This document shows positions 36,201 through 45,483 of a DNA stretch of 64,000 nucleotides, piece by piece (the stretch's first letter is position 1; every line of letters begins with the position of its first letter). Both the position numbers and the translations under genes were made by a program. The notes beneath the pieces are model-generated. The model was not told the DNA's origin. It saw only the letters and a program-made list of their open reading frames with translations, and searched no databases. The stretch is from Affinundibacterium seohonense (GTDB taxonomy: Bacteria; Pseudomonadota; Gammaproteobacteria; Burkholderiales; Burkholderiaceae_D). The stretch is from assembly GCF_014284305.1 (NCBI RefSeq), contig NZ_JACOFW010000008.1, forward strand, positions 62,001-126,000. Direction: 5' to 3'.

Positions 36201-37631
36201 TTAAGGTTGCGTTTTCTGCAAATATTTCTGTTGATATTTTTCAGTCAGACGCGATTGTTTGGTACTAATATCGACTGCTCTGCCTTGAATATAAACTTGT
36301 TCAATTTGGCTGGTCGTTTCAAGTGGATCACCATTCGAGACAAAAAAATTCGCCATTTTGCCCAACTCCAAAGAGCCGAGTTTGTCTGCCACACCAAGAA
36401 TCTGCGCTGGATACAAAGTAATCGCCTTAAGTGCTTCATTGGGCGGCAAGCCAAAAGTCGCTGCGACTGCGGCCTCATACGGTAAGTTACGTTCGTTCGG
36501 CGCATCATCATCAGTACCTGCACGGGCTATGCAAAACTGCACACCAGCTTGTGCCAACTTTGCGGCCACTGTGTAGTAGTCATCGTAATTTGCTCCGCGA
36601 CGCATCGGTAATTTATGAATACCCGTGACGATCACTGCGACTTGTTGCTGCTTCAATACCTCAGCTAATAAGGGCGCATCAGCACCGCCGACGATCACCG
36701 CCTTCAAGTTATATCGCTTCGCAAAATTCAACGCAAATCGGATCTGGTTGATATCTTGCGCGTGGAAAAATACTGTGCGCTTGCCAGCTAAGGCAGGTAA
36801 CATGGCTTCCCAACGGACATCAATTTTCGTAGCCTCTAGTTGTCCAACTTGGTTCTGAGCGCGGGCATCGCGATAAGAGATAGCGGACTCAAACGCCTCT
36901 TCCAGCATCTTTAAGCGCTGGGCACTCACTTTACGCATATCTTCCAAACGTGCATCAAACGGTGCTGGAAACAACTCAGGATTGAAGCGCAAGTTCGGCA
37001 AGGTAATGTGCAAACCCACCTCAGCCTGGATCGCCATATCCTCCCAAGTCCAACCATCCATTTGTATCAAAGCGGAAGTCCCATTAATTAAGCCCGCTGG
37101 CGAGTTAGGCACTGACAAGGTCGCCAGTACGCCGTTAGCACGCGCGGTCGTGATCAGCTCACTATCAGGATTGACGGCGACCAGAGCACGCGCATTTGGA
37201 TTGATTGCACCAGCTTCAGCATAGTCCAGCGTCGCCCGCACTGATTGCACTTCCGCCAAACCCATCACGGTATTTGCTGCAATCATGCCAGGATAAATAT
37301 GCTTACCACCGACATCAACAACTTTGGTATTTGGCGGAACATCGATCTGATTTCCAATAGCAACAATGCGTCCTTTATCGACCAGCATACTACCGTTAAC
37401 GACATTCTCGCCACTCACAGTGTGGATAGTCGCGCCCTTGAAGAGCAGAGGTGTTTTTTGCGCGGCAGCGGGAACATTGTCAGTGGCGAATGCTATGCTA
37501 CTCAAACTCAAAACGCTTACCATGCCGGCACCCAACATCAACTTGACGCTGCGAGTTAAAGAATTTGCTGTCATCATCAATCGTGCATTCAAAGTGGTGG
37601 TTGAAAAAATAATTTGTGGAGATGTCGTCAT
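36201..37631 (-). CDS. Exported amidohydrolase-like protein lacking metal ligands
   Basis: 476 aa from ATG 37631, which shares its A with the upstream TAA (TAATG), so it is translationally coupled. An N-terminal hydrophobic segment (VKLMLGAGMVSVLSLSSIAFA) suggests export. The fold is that of the imidazolonepropionase-like amidohydrolases (FKGATIHTVSGENVVNG, KGRIVAIG, GKHIYPGM, LGSLELGKMANFFV). Where active members have H-x-H after PGxID, this one has PGMIAANTVMG, so the metal pair is missing and the protein is probably inactive or a partner of the larger gene product. The late DPLxxxSxIxxVYIxG (NGDPLETTSQIEQVYIQG) is kept. Confidence 0.88.
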   Translation of the reverse strand: MTTSPQIIFSTTTLNARLMMTANSLTRSVKLMLGAGMVSVLSLSSIAFATDNVPAAAQKTPLLFKGATIHTVSGENVVNGSMLVDKGRIVAIGNQIDVPPNTKVVDVGGKHIYPGMIAANTVMGLAEVQSVRATLDYAEAGAINPNARALVAVNPDSELITTARANGVLATLSVPNSPAGLINGTSALIQMDGWTWEDMAIQAEVGLHITLPNLRFNPELFPAPFDARLEDMRKVSAQRLKMLEEAFESAISYRDARAQNQVGQLEATKIDVRWEAMLPALAGKRTVFFHAQDINQIRFALNFAKRYNLKAVIVGGADAPLLAEVLKQQQVAVIVTGIHKLPMRRGANYDDYYTVAAKLAQAGVQFCIARAGTDDDAPNERNLPYEAAVAATFGLPPNEALKAITLYPAQILGVADKLGSLELGKMANFFVSNGDPLETTSQIEQVYIQGRAVDISTKQSRLTEKYQQKYLQKTQP

Positions 37632-40600
37632 TATTCTTCCCCTGTACATTCGTGTTCTTCTGCGCCCATCCAATACCCTGTCCTATGTTTGCTAAGCATA
37701 TGCATCCAATGTTGAAGTTCCAAATAGGCGCGATTCACTTCTAACATCTCTGCCGGGGTTTTGGGCGCGTTGACTTTCTCACTAACAGCATCTTTTGCTC
37801 TAACGATCGTGGCTGGTGCGCGATTCGCGATGACACTAGCGCTAATACGCTGACGTTCCGCTTGTGCCTCTTTACGCAGAGCTGCCTCGCTTGCCAGATC
37901 AAAGTAACGCCGTCCTTCGATCCAGGTCTGTTCAGCACGACTGAAAGTTGACAATGGACTGGTATTCCAGATCACGAAATCGGCATCTTTCCCCACCTCT
38001 AATGAACCTGTTCTGGCATCGATCTGCAATTGTTTCGCTGGATTTAAGGTCACGAATTTCAAAGCTTCGGTTTCAGACAAACCACCGTATTTCACCGCCT
38101 TCGCCGCCTCTGTATTCAAGTGACGCGCCAACTCATCGCTATCGGAATTAAAACTCGTGACGACGCCCGCCTTATGCATCAAGGCGCCATTAAACGGCAC
38201 GGAATCACTGACTTCCATTTTGTATCCCCACCAATCTGAAAAGGTCGAGCCACCAGCACCAAGTGCGGCAATTTCATCAGCCACTTTGTAGCCCTCCATC
38301 ACATGCTGAAAAGTCCCAACCAACAAATTGAATTCTTTCGCAACGCGTGTGAACATCAAAATCTCATCTTGACGATAAGAGTGAATGTGGATCATACGTT
38401 TGCGATCTAAAAGCTCGACCAGCGTGTCCATCTGCAAATCGCGGCGTGGTTCCACCATCGTACTTGGTGCTTTACGCCAAGCTTCGCGCTCTTCTTTGTA
38501 AGCTCGAGCGGCCAAAAATCCGCTGCGCAAAATCTGCTCAACGCCCATACGTGTTTGTGGATAACGACCGGTCGAGTCATTACCCCAATTTGACTGCTTC
38601 ACATTTTCACCGAGTGCAAACTTAATCCCAGGAAAAGCACCGTCGAGTTTCAATCCTTCAGCATCTGAGCCCCAACGCATTTTAATAACTTGATTTTGCC
38701 CACCGATGGTATTCGCAGAACCGTGCAAAATATTCGCGGTCGTCACACCACCAGCCAACTGACGGTAAATATTGATGCTACTGGCATCGATCACATCGCC
38801 AACCCTAACTTCAGCAGTGATAGAGCTAGTACCTTCATTGATACCCTGCATCATCGCCGTATGGGAATGCGCGTCAATCATGCCTGGGCTTAAGTGTTTG
38901 CCAGTCGCGTCAATTGTTTCAGCACCAGCGGGAGCTTTCAAGTTGCTCCCAATCGCGCTGATTTTGCCATCGATCACCAACATATCCGCCTGCTCAAGCT
39001 TACCGGCTTTTGCACTGGTCCAAATGGTCGCATTCTTGATCAAAATTGAAGCTGGACGCATTGGATTTGAACTCGCAAAGGGACCAGCTGGATATTGATG
39101 GCTCCAAGCGACAACTGCCTTTTCGCTCTTTGTTGGCGCAAGGTCTGGCGCGATTGTTTTGCTTCGACTCGCAGTCCAAACTAGCGCGGCCTCTTGCGCT
39201 TGTTGTTGTGTCCCGATTAAAGTATCAGCACGTCCCTCTGCGACGATCACGATATCGCCATAACGCGCCAATAATTGATTATCACGCAGCGTCAACTCAA
39301 CATTCACACCATCGATTGTCAAGCTCGGCTTAGCTGTCGTACCGGTGATGTTCCAAGTTTGACTCTTGCCGCCAACACTGACATTCCAGGTACCACGCAA
39401 TTCAAAACGTCCAAAGTGTTCAGTAACAAATGGCTTGCCATCGACAAAACTCACTTCGATATTTGCCTTGTCATCGCTAAACAAATCACCGCTAGCAACG
39501 ACAATATTGGCTAGATGTCCCGGTGCCAAGCTACCTAGCCGATTTTGCTCCCCCAAGAGTTTTGCGGGGGTAGTGGTGAGTCCGGCCAAAGCTTGTTCTA
39601 CACTCAATCCACGTCGTACTGCTTGGCGTATGCGCATCCAAAAGTCCTTCTTCGCCTCCTTCAGACCAGCCGGGGTAATCGCAAATTCTACCCCTGCTTT
39701 CTCTAACATCGCTAAATTAGAGGGTGCTTGTTCCCAGTGCTGCAATGTCTCTAGAGAAGTGTCGAGAGCCATGTCAGGATTATCAACTTCAGGAGCATTC
39801 GGATAGAGCAAGGGAACAATCACGGGCATACCACCAGCTTTCAAATGGTTGATACGGCGATACTCAAAACCGTTGCCTTGTAAGATCACCTTTAATTTAA
39901 ACTCATCGCGGATTTTCGCTATACGTTGGTAGGCCTGTTCATTATCTGTCGCATAAATAACGGACTGGCGTCCCGCCAATACTGGTTTTAGGGCTTCTAA
40001 AGACGCGTTCAATTGTGGGCGCTCTTGTTTGAATTTCGAATTCGTTGCACGCTGATACCATTGTGCATCGTAAAAAGTCTGACGAACTTGGGCAATTACC
40101 CCCATTAAAGAACTGGGATACCCTACACCTCGTCCAAACTCCAATTCATTGGCTAAATGCTGAGCAACGCGGGCGTTCAACACCAAAGATTTTGCGTTGT
40201 CACTGCCATTCAAATTCAATAAAGCACTTTGCCCGCGAAAGATTCCCGCCGCTGGTGTAGCCAAAATGCTGGTAAAACCTAATTCACGAACCGCTTTAAC
40301 TTCGTCGGTACGAATTTCCAATTGATCAGAAACATCTTGTTCAGGACGTATGCGAGGATTTTCACTGGCCAATGCGCGTCCGTTAACTATACGTGGAGCC
40401 ATAGGGCGTGCCGCGTTTGCCGGACCCGTTACCATTGGTGCCGGCATGAGTCCCGCAGGGATTGCAAGATGACTCGCCATATCAATGAAACCTGGATATA
40501 CCGTGCGACCGTCCATTTTCCAAATCTTTGCTCCAGCAGGGACGGGAACATTTGTTCCTACCGCTACGATCACGCCATCTCGCATCACCAAAGTGCCATT

Positions 40601-40789
40601 TTCAAGAACTTTCCCTGGTGCCAGCACCAATCTCGCTCCCGTCAAGACATGCCAATTGGGACTACTTTCACGCAATCCTTCCACCCTCGCTGTTGCCGTC
40701 TGCGCCTGCGCGCAAAGAGACATTGAACAAGAAGCGCTAAAAACAATTAGGGAAAGGAAAAGTGACTTTGATCGCCAGCGAATTTGCAT
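37631..40789 (-). CDS. Tandem amidohydrolase-domain protein, exported
   Basis: 1052 aa from ATG 40789 with AGGAG 6 bases upstream (frame open to 40837). Signal peptide (LFLSLIVFSASCSMSLCAQ). Two amidohydrolase units: the first (about 35-470) has VYPGFIDMASHLAIP and lacks H-x-H; the second (about 590-1000) has PGMIDAHSHTAMM with H-x-H, MIHIHSYRQDEI and SFNSDSDE, the usual metal and acid residues. So only the second unit looks catalytic. Homologues are annotated imidazolonepropionase-like or prolidase-like hydrolases. Overlaps the following gene by one base. A role in periplasmic peptide or amino-acid-derivative breakdown fits the nearby peptidases. Confidence 0.9.
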   Translation of the reverse strand: MQIRWRSKSLFLSLIVFSASCSMSLCAQAQTATARVEGLRESSPNWHVLTGARLVLAPGKVLENGTLVMRDGVIVAVGTNVPVPAGAKIWKMDGRTVYPGFIDMASHLAIPAGLMPAPMVTGPANAARPMAPRIVNGRALASENPRIRPEQDVSDQLEIRTDEVKAVRELGFTSILATPAAGIFRGQSALLNLNGSDNAKSLVLNARVAQHLANELEFGRGVGYPSSLMGVIAQVRQTFYDAQWYQRATNSKFKQERPQLNASLEALKPVLAGRQSVIYATDNEQAYQRIAKIRDEFKLKVILQGNGFEYRRINHLKAGGMPVIVPLLYPNAPEVDNPDMALDTSLETLQHWEQAPSNLAMLEKAGVEFAITPAGLKEAKKDFWMRIRQAVRRGLSVEQALAGLTTTPAKLLGEQNRLGSLAPGHLANIVVASGDLFSDDKANIEVSFVDGKPFVTEHFGRFELRGTWNVSVGGKSQTWNITGTTAKPSLTIDGVNVELTLRDNQLLARYGDIVIVAEGRADTLIGTQQQAQEAALVWTASRSKTIAPDLAPTKSEKAVVAWSHQYPAGPFASSNPMRPASILIKNATIWTSAKAGKLEQADMLVIDGKISAIGSNLKAPAGAETIDATGKHLSPGMIDAHSHTAMMQGINEGTSSITAEVRVGDVIDASSINIYRQLAGGVTTANILHGSANTIGGQNQVIKMRWGSDAEGLKLDGAFPGIKFALGENVKQSNWGNDSTGRYPQTRMGVEQILRSGFLAARAYKEEREAWRKAPSTMVEPRRDLQMDTLVELLDRKRMIHIHSYRQDEILMFTRVAKEFNLLVGTFQHVMEGYKVADEIAALGAGGSTFSDWWGYKMEVSDSVPFNGALMHKAGVVTSFNSDSDELARHLNTEAAKAVKYGGLSETEALKFVTLNPAKQLQIDARTGSLEVGKDADFVIWNTSPLSTFSRAEQTWIEGRRYFDLASEAALRKEAQAERQRISASVIANRAPATIVRAKDAVSEKVNAPKTPAEMLEVNRAYLELQHWMHMLSKHRTGYWMGAEEHECTGEE

Positions 40790-41190
40790 AGTATCTCCTG
40801 AATATGAAGCAACGACGTCTAGGATCGCTATCGACAATAGACGACCTGACCGCGTGCTTTTCTCTCTGTATTGATATAAATTTGGGTAAAACGGCTTGAA
40901 GCAAGATTTTCATAAGGCACACCAGCAGCGCTATGCATGGGCTGACGACGCATGTTCTTGATTGCAATAACATTGCATCAAATAGTGCATCGTGCCAGCT
41001 CTCAATAAAAAATCTGAGTTGAATGTCGAGTCGTCGTCTTTCTCGAAACACCATCTCGTGTGCTTGGACATGAAAACAGGGAATAAATTCCCTGCTTCAA
41101 TAATTACTTTCAAGCAAAACCTGTAGATTGTATGCGACTACTCTAATGCCGAAGAACATCAGCATACTGGTGGGATAAAAAACAACAAGA
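40790..41190. other. Gene-free stretch upstream of the amidohydrolase operon
   Basis: 401 bases between the AraC stop and the amidohydrolase start. It should carry the promoter of the amidohydrolase pair. I see no domain in any frame, no strong hairpin and no clear operator. Confidence 0.4.
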
Positions 41191-41979
41191 CTACAACGCT
41201 GGCTGCGTCAATAAGACGTCGCGGTATTCACTAGGTGTCATGCCAACCGTTGCTTTAAACATACGTGAAAATGCGCTGTGATCTTGATATCCACAAGTCG
41301 CCGCAATCTCCGTGATGCTGCGCTGCTTATCGGCAAGCATAGCGGTCGCAGCATCCAGCTTAACTTTGATCATAAACTGCCGTGGAGTAAGAGAAAATAT
41401 CTTCTGAAAGTACCGCTCAATCTGTGCCACGGACAAATTTGTAATTTGCTCCAACTCAATCATTGGCACATTTTCGCCAAAGTGGGTATGGATATGACGT
41501 ACCGCTGCAGCTATCCTATGATAAACAGGATGCCGCTGATCTGGCATTCCTAAGTCGCGCGACGTGCCGCACAGCCCAATGATGCGATGATTCTTATCCC
41601 GCAGAGCCATTTTATTAGTTAAACACCAACCTGGGTCACGATCTGGATATAGATGCAGTTCTAATTGATCTTTGACCTCATGCCCCTGCTGCAAAACCAA
41701 GTCATCTTGTGCTTGGTAACTGGCAGCCAAAGTAGCAGGAAATACTGCTTCGGCGATTTGCCCAATTAACTGATCCTTATTTTTAAAGCCACAGCGCAAT
41801 GCTAAAGTTTGATTAACGACAACATATCGACCAGCCAAATCCTTCACAAAGAACACTAAGTCTGGCATCGCATCAAAAAGGGCTTCGGTAAAAAAAACAT
41901 CCGCGATACTTTCGGCAAGTTGTTGTTTGCTATTATTGTCGATCAAACTAAGTTTGGTTCGCATAGAGTTTTGTGACAT
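41191..41979 (-). CDS. PAS-domain AraC-family regulator
   Basis: 262 aa. Residues about 25-145 form a PAS_4-type sensor (ALFDAMPDLVFFVKDLAGRY, DPGWCLTNKMALRD, GLCGTSRDLG). Residues about 155-255 form the AraC double helix-turn-helix: LSVAQIERYFQKIFSLTPRQ, ATCGYQDHSAFSRMFKATVG and MTPSEYR. This PAS-AraC layout is known for regulators next to hydroxyproline catabolism genes in beta- and gammaproteobacteria. Here its divergent neighbour is a decayed dihydrodipicolinate-synthase-family gene, consistent with such an origin. Confidence 0.88.
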   Translation of the reverse strand: MSQNSMRTKLSLIDNNSKQQLAESIADVFFTEALFDAMPDLVFFVKDLAGRYVVVNQTLALRCGFKNKDQLIGQIAEAVFPATLAASYQAQDDLVLQQGHEVKDQLELHLYPDRDPGWCLTNKMALRDKNHRIIGLCGTSRDLGMPDQRHPVYHRIAAAVRHIHTHFGENVPMIELEQITNLSVAQIERYFQKIFSLTPRQFMIKVKLDAATAMLADKQRSITEIAATCGYQDHSAFSRMFKATVGMTPSEYRDVLLTQPAL

Positions 41980-42271
41980 AAGAATGAGGTAACGAGAAAA
42001 AACGCATTATAAAATCAATTAGCCAGGCATTATGATTAAATAATTAATTATTTAAATTTTAACAAATATTATCCTAAATTCATTGCATTGAATATACTGT
42101 TTTGTCGATATTCAACCATAATATTCAGTAATTTTTGTAACAGATTGATGAAATAGGCCGTAAAGTTGAGATATCTTCCTAAAACAAGGTAAAAATACAT
42201 CAAATATATTTGACTAGTATTGCACTAGCTTCTGTACTTTGTTCATACATATTTTCAAAAAAGGTTGCGAC

Positions 42272-42764
42272 ATAAATCTCCCTAAGTCGCACGGCATATT
42301 CCCTGCAGTAACAACTAAATGCAAAGAATACGAAAATCTCGCTCCAACGGCAATGGAGAAACACTTTGCATTTTAAATCGATGCAGGTGTGCACGTACGG
42401 CATGGTCACCGGCGGTTCCTTAGGTGAAGCAAGTACTCTCTCTTTCGATGAGAAATTGGAAGTCACTCGTATTGCCCTCAATGTGGCCAACAATCGTATT
42501 CCGGTTTTAGCAAATGTTTCGAAAACCCGCACAACGAATGCACTTCGCTTCGTAGAGCAAGTAGCCCAAATGGTTCAAAACTTAAAGTTAGTTGAACCCA
42601 TGGTCGGTGTGGGGAATGAATTTGTCCGTCGCCCGAGTCAACCTTTAGTCGGTGCAGAACGCGAACGCGTCAGCGCCAATCTGATATCTGCATTTATCCC
42701 CTGCCTGGATTTCTGTAAAAATACTTATCAAATACCAACAATCCACGCCCATTTGACTATCTGA
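42272..42764 (+). pseudogene. Decayed dihydrodipicolinate synthase (DapA) family gene
   Basis: Fragments in two frames rebuild a DapA-family protein. Frame 1 from 42272 reads HGIFPAVTTKCKEYENL and AMEKHFAF, then TAA (42374-42376, probably CAA originally), IDAGVH. After about 4 extra bases near 42395 the match moves to the next frame: GMVTGGSLGEASTLSFDEKL, RIPVLANVSKTRTTNA. At about 42565 the text jumps to the family's C-terminal part (LVEPMVGVGNEFVRRPSQPL, VGAERERVS), so some 150 residues are deleted. The expected start is ATA at 42272, 8 bases after AAGG. Active-site Tyr and Lys regions are lost. Divergent from the PAS-AraC gene. Confidence 0.85.
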
Positions 42765-42964
42765 TCCTACGTCCAATCGGTTCCAATTCACCTTGGAATT
42801 CTATATCAAGGTAAAAAAACTCCCTACCTCGCTTAAATTGCATGAATTTCCGACATTGGTAGCAAAACCACATGCAAACTACTTAAAAACCTTCACCAAT
42901 CTGCAGCCAAAATCAACTTGGCCGCCTTTTTTGTATGAAAAAAGGGGCAAAAATCGAAAGAAAA

Positions 42965-43022
42965 TTGAGTAAAATGGCCTGAATAACTTATAATCCAATG
43001 ATAATTATCACAACAATCATTG
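42965..43022 (+). promoter_or_regulatory. Promoter and nested inverted repeats at the gntR start
   Basis: -35 TTGAGT (42965-42970), 18-base spacer, -10 TATAAT (42989-42994). Directly downstream is a perfect palindrome TGATAATTATCA (42999-43010), nested in the wider repeat CAATGAT (42996-43002) and ATCATTG (43016-43022). They cover the expected transcription start and reach to within 2 bases of the ATG. This is where an autoregulating GntR would bind; binding itself is inferred. Confidence 0.6.
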
Positions 43023-43023
43023 T

Positions 43024-43686
43024 ATGCAATCCACTAGAGTCTCAACACCGACCAAACTGCGAGCAGCTGACATCGCTTACGATGCGATAGAAAGTATGAT
43101 CGTCACTCTACAGCTCAAACCCGGAGCGCCTATTGTCGAATCAGAACTCATAGACATCACGGGTCTGGGTCGAACACCATTAAGAGAAGCCTTGATGCGT
43201 ATGTCTTCAAATGGTTTAATCGTGCAATTGCCCCGCCGTGGTTTGATCGTCAAAGACATCGAAGCAGCGGAACATGTCACTTTGATTGAGACCCGCAGAG
43301 TCATCGAGAAACTGATTGCTAGCAGCGCAGCGCGACGTGCAACGCCACAATTTCGCCAAGATATTTTTGCTTGCGGTGAAAAAATGGTTGTGGCTGCCAA
43401 TAATGGCAAACTCGATGAGTTTATGGCGGCAGATCAAGCTTTAGATCATGTAGTCCACGAAGCCTGTCGCAATCCCTCTGCTGTTGCCGCAGTGATACCA
43501 CTGATCATTAAATGTCGTCGTTTTTGGTACGCTTATCAGCACGAAGGCGACATGCACGAAGCGGCACGTTGCCATATGTTACTAGCCAAAGGAATCGCTG
43601 AAGGCAACGAAGAGGAAGCGGCAAGAGGCGCGGATAATTTGATGGATTATTTAGAGTCCTACACTCACAAAGTGATTAATGGTTAG
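43024..43686 (+). CDS. GntR-family regulator, FadR/FCD subgroup
   Basis: 220 aa. Residues about 10-75 are the winged helix (AYDAIESMIVTLQLKPGAPI, ITGLGRTPLREALMRM, RRGLIVKDI). Residues about 85-210 are an all-helical FCD domain with the metal-binding pattern E-x3-R ... D ... H ... H (ETRRVIEK, DQALDHVVHEA, EAARCHMLL). Acids or sugar acids are the usual effectors. No ribosome site lies before the ATG; the leader would be only about 20 bases. Next to the ruined DapA-family gene, so its old target may be lost. A terminator follows. Confidence 0.9.
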   Translation: MQSTRVSTPTKLRAADIAYDAIESMIVTLQLKPGAPIVESELIDITGLGRTPLREALMRMSSNGLIVQLPRRGLIVKDIEAAEHVTLIETRRVIEKLIASSAARRATPQFRQDIFACGEKMVVAANNGKLDEFMAADQALDHVVHEACRNPSAVAAVIPLIIKCRRFWYAYQHEGDMHEAARCHMLLAKGIAEGNEEEAARGADNLMDYLESYTHKVING

Positions 43687-43711
43687 TCAATCCGCTTTGG
43701 TCCAAAATACA

Positions 43712-43742
43712 AAAAGCTGCGCAATGACTTCGCAGCTTTTTT
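43712..43742 (+). terminator. Intrinsic terminator after gntR
   Basis: Stem AAAAGCTGCG (43712-43721) with CGCAGCTTTT (43731-43740), loop of 9, T-run after. Shared with the convergent gene that ends at 43772. Confidence 0.9.
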
Positions 43743-43771
43743 ATTAGTTACCACAACTTTACCTAGCACTT

Positions 43772-44317
43772 TTACCGAACATTGTTGATAGCAGATTTAG
43801 GTAATCGTTTCACATTCTCCAAAGCACTCGTCAATAGCCACCGCTTAAATCGTATCATTTTATAGTTGGTATGACCGCCCTCAGTACGCGTTTTCAATAA
43901 ACGCATAAGACCTTCCTCCGTCACTCCTTGCATAGAATGTTCCGGAATTTTGCCATACTGCTGAGCTAGCATCGTGAGCTCATGTTTCACAACTTTAGGT
44001 TCCACGATGCGCTCAATGTCAGCAAATGGAATCCAAACTATATTTTCAACTAAATAGAAACGAATCTGACGTCCATCAAAACTATAGTATTTACCATGCC
44101 AGCGAAATACTGCCGCATATTGTGCTTGATTTTTGATAAATGAAAATAGATTGAGAATATCTCGCGGAAACAGCCGTACCCATATCATGCTTGTTAACAT
44201 CAAGCCTATAGGGCCGTAGCCAGAACCAATTTTTTCGAATAGTTTCCAGCCCAGATAAGAAATTCCTACGCTGAAAACATTCTTGGCAAAAAAACGTAAG
44301 GCGTGATTTTCTTCCAT
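43772..44317 (-). CDS. Membrane protein of unknown function
   Basis: 181 aa. Two short hydrophobic stretches near the N-terminus (VFSVGISYLGWKLF and GPIGLMLTSMIWVRLF) look like a membrane hairpin; the rest is a soluble basic domain (AQYAAVFRWHGKYYSFDGRQ, ENIVWIPFADIERIV). I do not recognise the family. It starts 23 bases after ylqF and is likely co-transcribed with it. Coding is supported by length, position and normal composition only. Confidence 0.6.
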   Translation of the reverse strand: MEENHALRFFAKNVFSVGISYLGWKLFEKIGSGYGPIGLMLTSMIWVRLFPRDILNLFSFIKNQAQYAAVFRWHGKYYSFDGRQIRFYLVENIVWIPFADIERIVEPKVVKHELTMLAQQYGKIPEHSMQGVTEEGLMRLLKTRTEGGHTNYKMIRFKRWLLTSALENVKRLPKSAINNVR

Positions 44318-44340
44318 ATTTCAATGGTCAAGTAAGACAA

Positions 44341-45276
44341 CTATTCTTCGTCATCCAATGCATCTTCCATCATACCGGTATCGACACTCTTACCTTGCCC
44401 TAACAAAACGGGCGGAACATAGGTCGCTAATAAATGTTCACGGCTCTGTGGCGTCTCTAAACTGACCCGCCCCAAAGACCCACTTCGGTAATCAAGCAGC
44501 AGAGTATGAGCCGCTTTTTCAAAATCCCAGTCTCCACCTTTTAAACGATATGCGCGTTTTTTTGCCACCGCCTCGATCACGCTGACGGCATCAATACCTT
44601 CTGTGCTAAAACCATAGCGAGTCGATAAGAATTGTGGGTAACGTTCTAGTAAAATTTCGGCCAAAAACGTAGCAACTTCCTCTTCAATCAAGGCATTGAC
44701 ACCAATTGCATGACTCGCTGCCAACATCAAACCGTCGGTAGGATGCTGGATTTTTGGCCACAACATACCTGGCGTATCCGTCAAAATCATATTTTTGCCG
44801 AGGTATAAGCGCTGCTGTACTTTGGTCACGGCAGGTTCATCACCGACGTTGGCAACCCGCTTCTTCAGCAAAGCATTCATTAAAGTTGATTTGCCCACGT
44901 TAGGAATCCCCATGATCATCATACGTAAAGGCTTAGTTGGAACCCCGCGATGTGGCGCCATCTCTAAAGCGAATCCAGGCACTTTTGCAACATCTGCTGG
45001 CTTTTTACAGCTCATGGCAACAGCTTTGACGCCCTTTTGCGCATTATAGAAATCCAACCACGCTTTAGTCGCATGCGGATCGGCCAAATCACTTTTGTTC
45101 AATATCTTCAGGCATGGACGTTGTCGAAAGTTTCGCAACTGTTCGACCATAGGATTGCAACTCGCTTGTGGAATGCGGGCATCAAGAACTTCAATGACCA
45201 GATCTGTGTTTTCCATGGTTTCGGCCGCTTTTTTGCGCGCCGCATTCATGTGACCAGGGAACCATTGTATAGACAT
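44341..45276 (-). CDS. ylqF: Ribosome biogenesis GTPase YlqF (RbgA)
   Basis: 311 aa. Circularly permuted GTPase that aids late assembly of the large ribosomal subunit. The permuted order is visible: G4 LNKSD, then G1 GIPNVGKSTLMN, then G3 DTPGMLWP. The start MSIQWFPGHMNAARKK is the family hallmark. In the C-terminal part VATFLAEILLERYP and DFEKAAHTLLLDYRSG-type helices follow (seen as KAAHTLLLDYRSGSLGR). AAGAAG lies before the ATG. Confidence 0.96.
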   Translation of the reverse strand: MSIQWFPGHMNAARKKAAETMENTDLVIEVLDARIPQASCNPMVEQLRNFRQRPCLKILNKSDLADPHATKAWLDFYNAQKGVKAVAMSCKKPADVAKVPGFALEMAPHRGVPTKPLRMMIMGIPNVGKSTLMNALLKKRVANVGDEPAVTKVQQRLYLGKNMILTDTPGMLWPKIQHPTDGLMLAASHAIGVNALIEEEVATFLAEILLERYPQFLSTRYGFSTEGIDAVSVIEAVAKKRAYRLKGGDWDFEKAAHTLLLDYRSGSLGRVSLETPQSREHLLATYVPPVLLGQGKSVDTGMMEDALDDEE

Positions 45277-45483
45277 GCTTATTCTTCTTTGGTGAAAATG
45301 AGATAAAGCGCTATTTTACGGACTTGCAGCCGGGTCTATTCAAATAGTTTGCAAAATTCCGCACTTTTCCGCCCTTTTCGGGAAAATTCAGAGCAATTAC
45401 ATCGACTATTTAATAATCACTAAAGAAATTAACAAGAATAATCTGCAATTGACAACATTCCAGCAATGCCGCAATTCAACATC

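Noticed and set aside
40931..41113. 60-codon minus-strand frame between AraC and the amidohydrolases
   Set aside because: No ribosome site, no recognisable family and unlike composition; probably chance.
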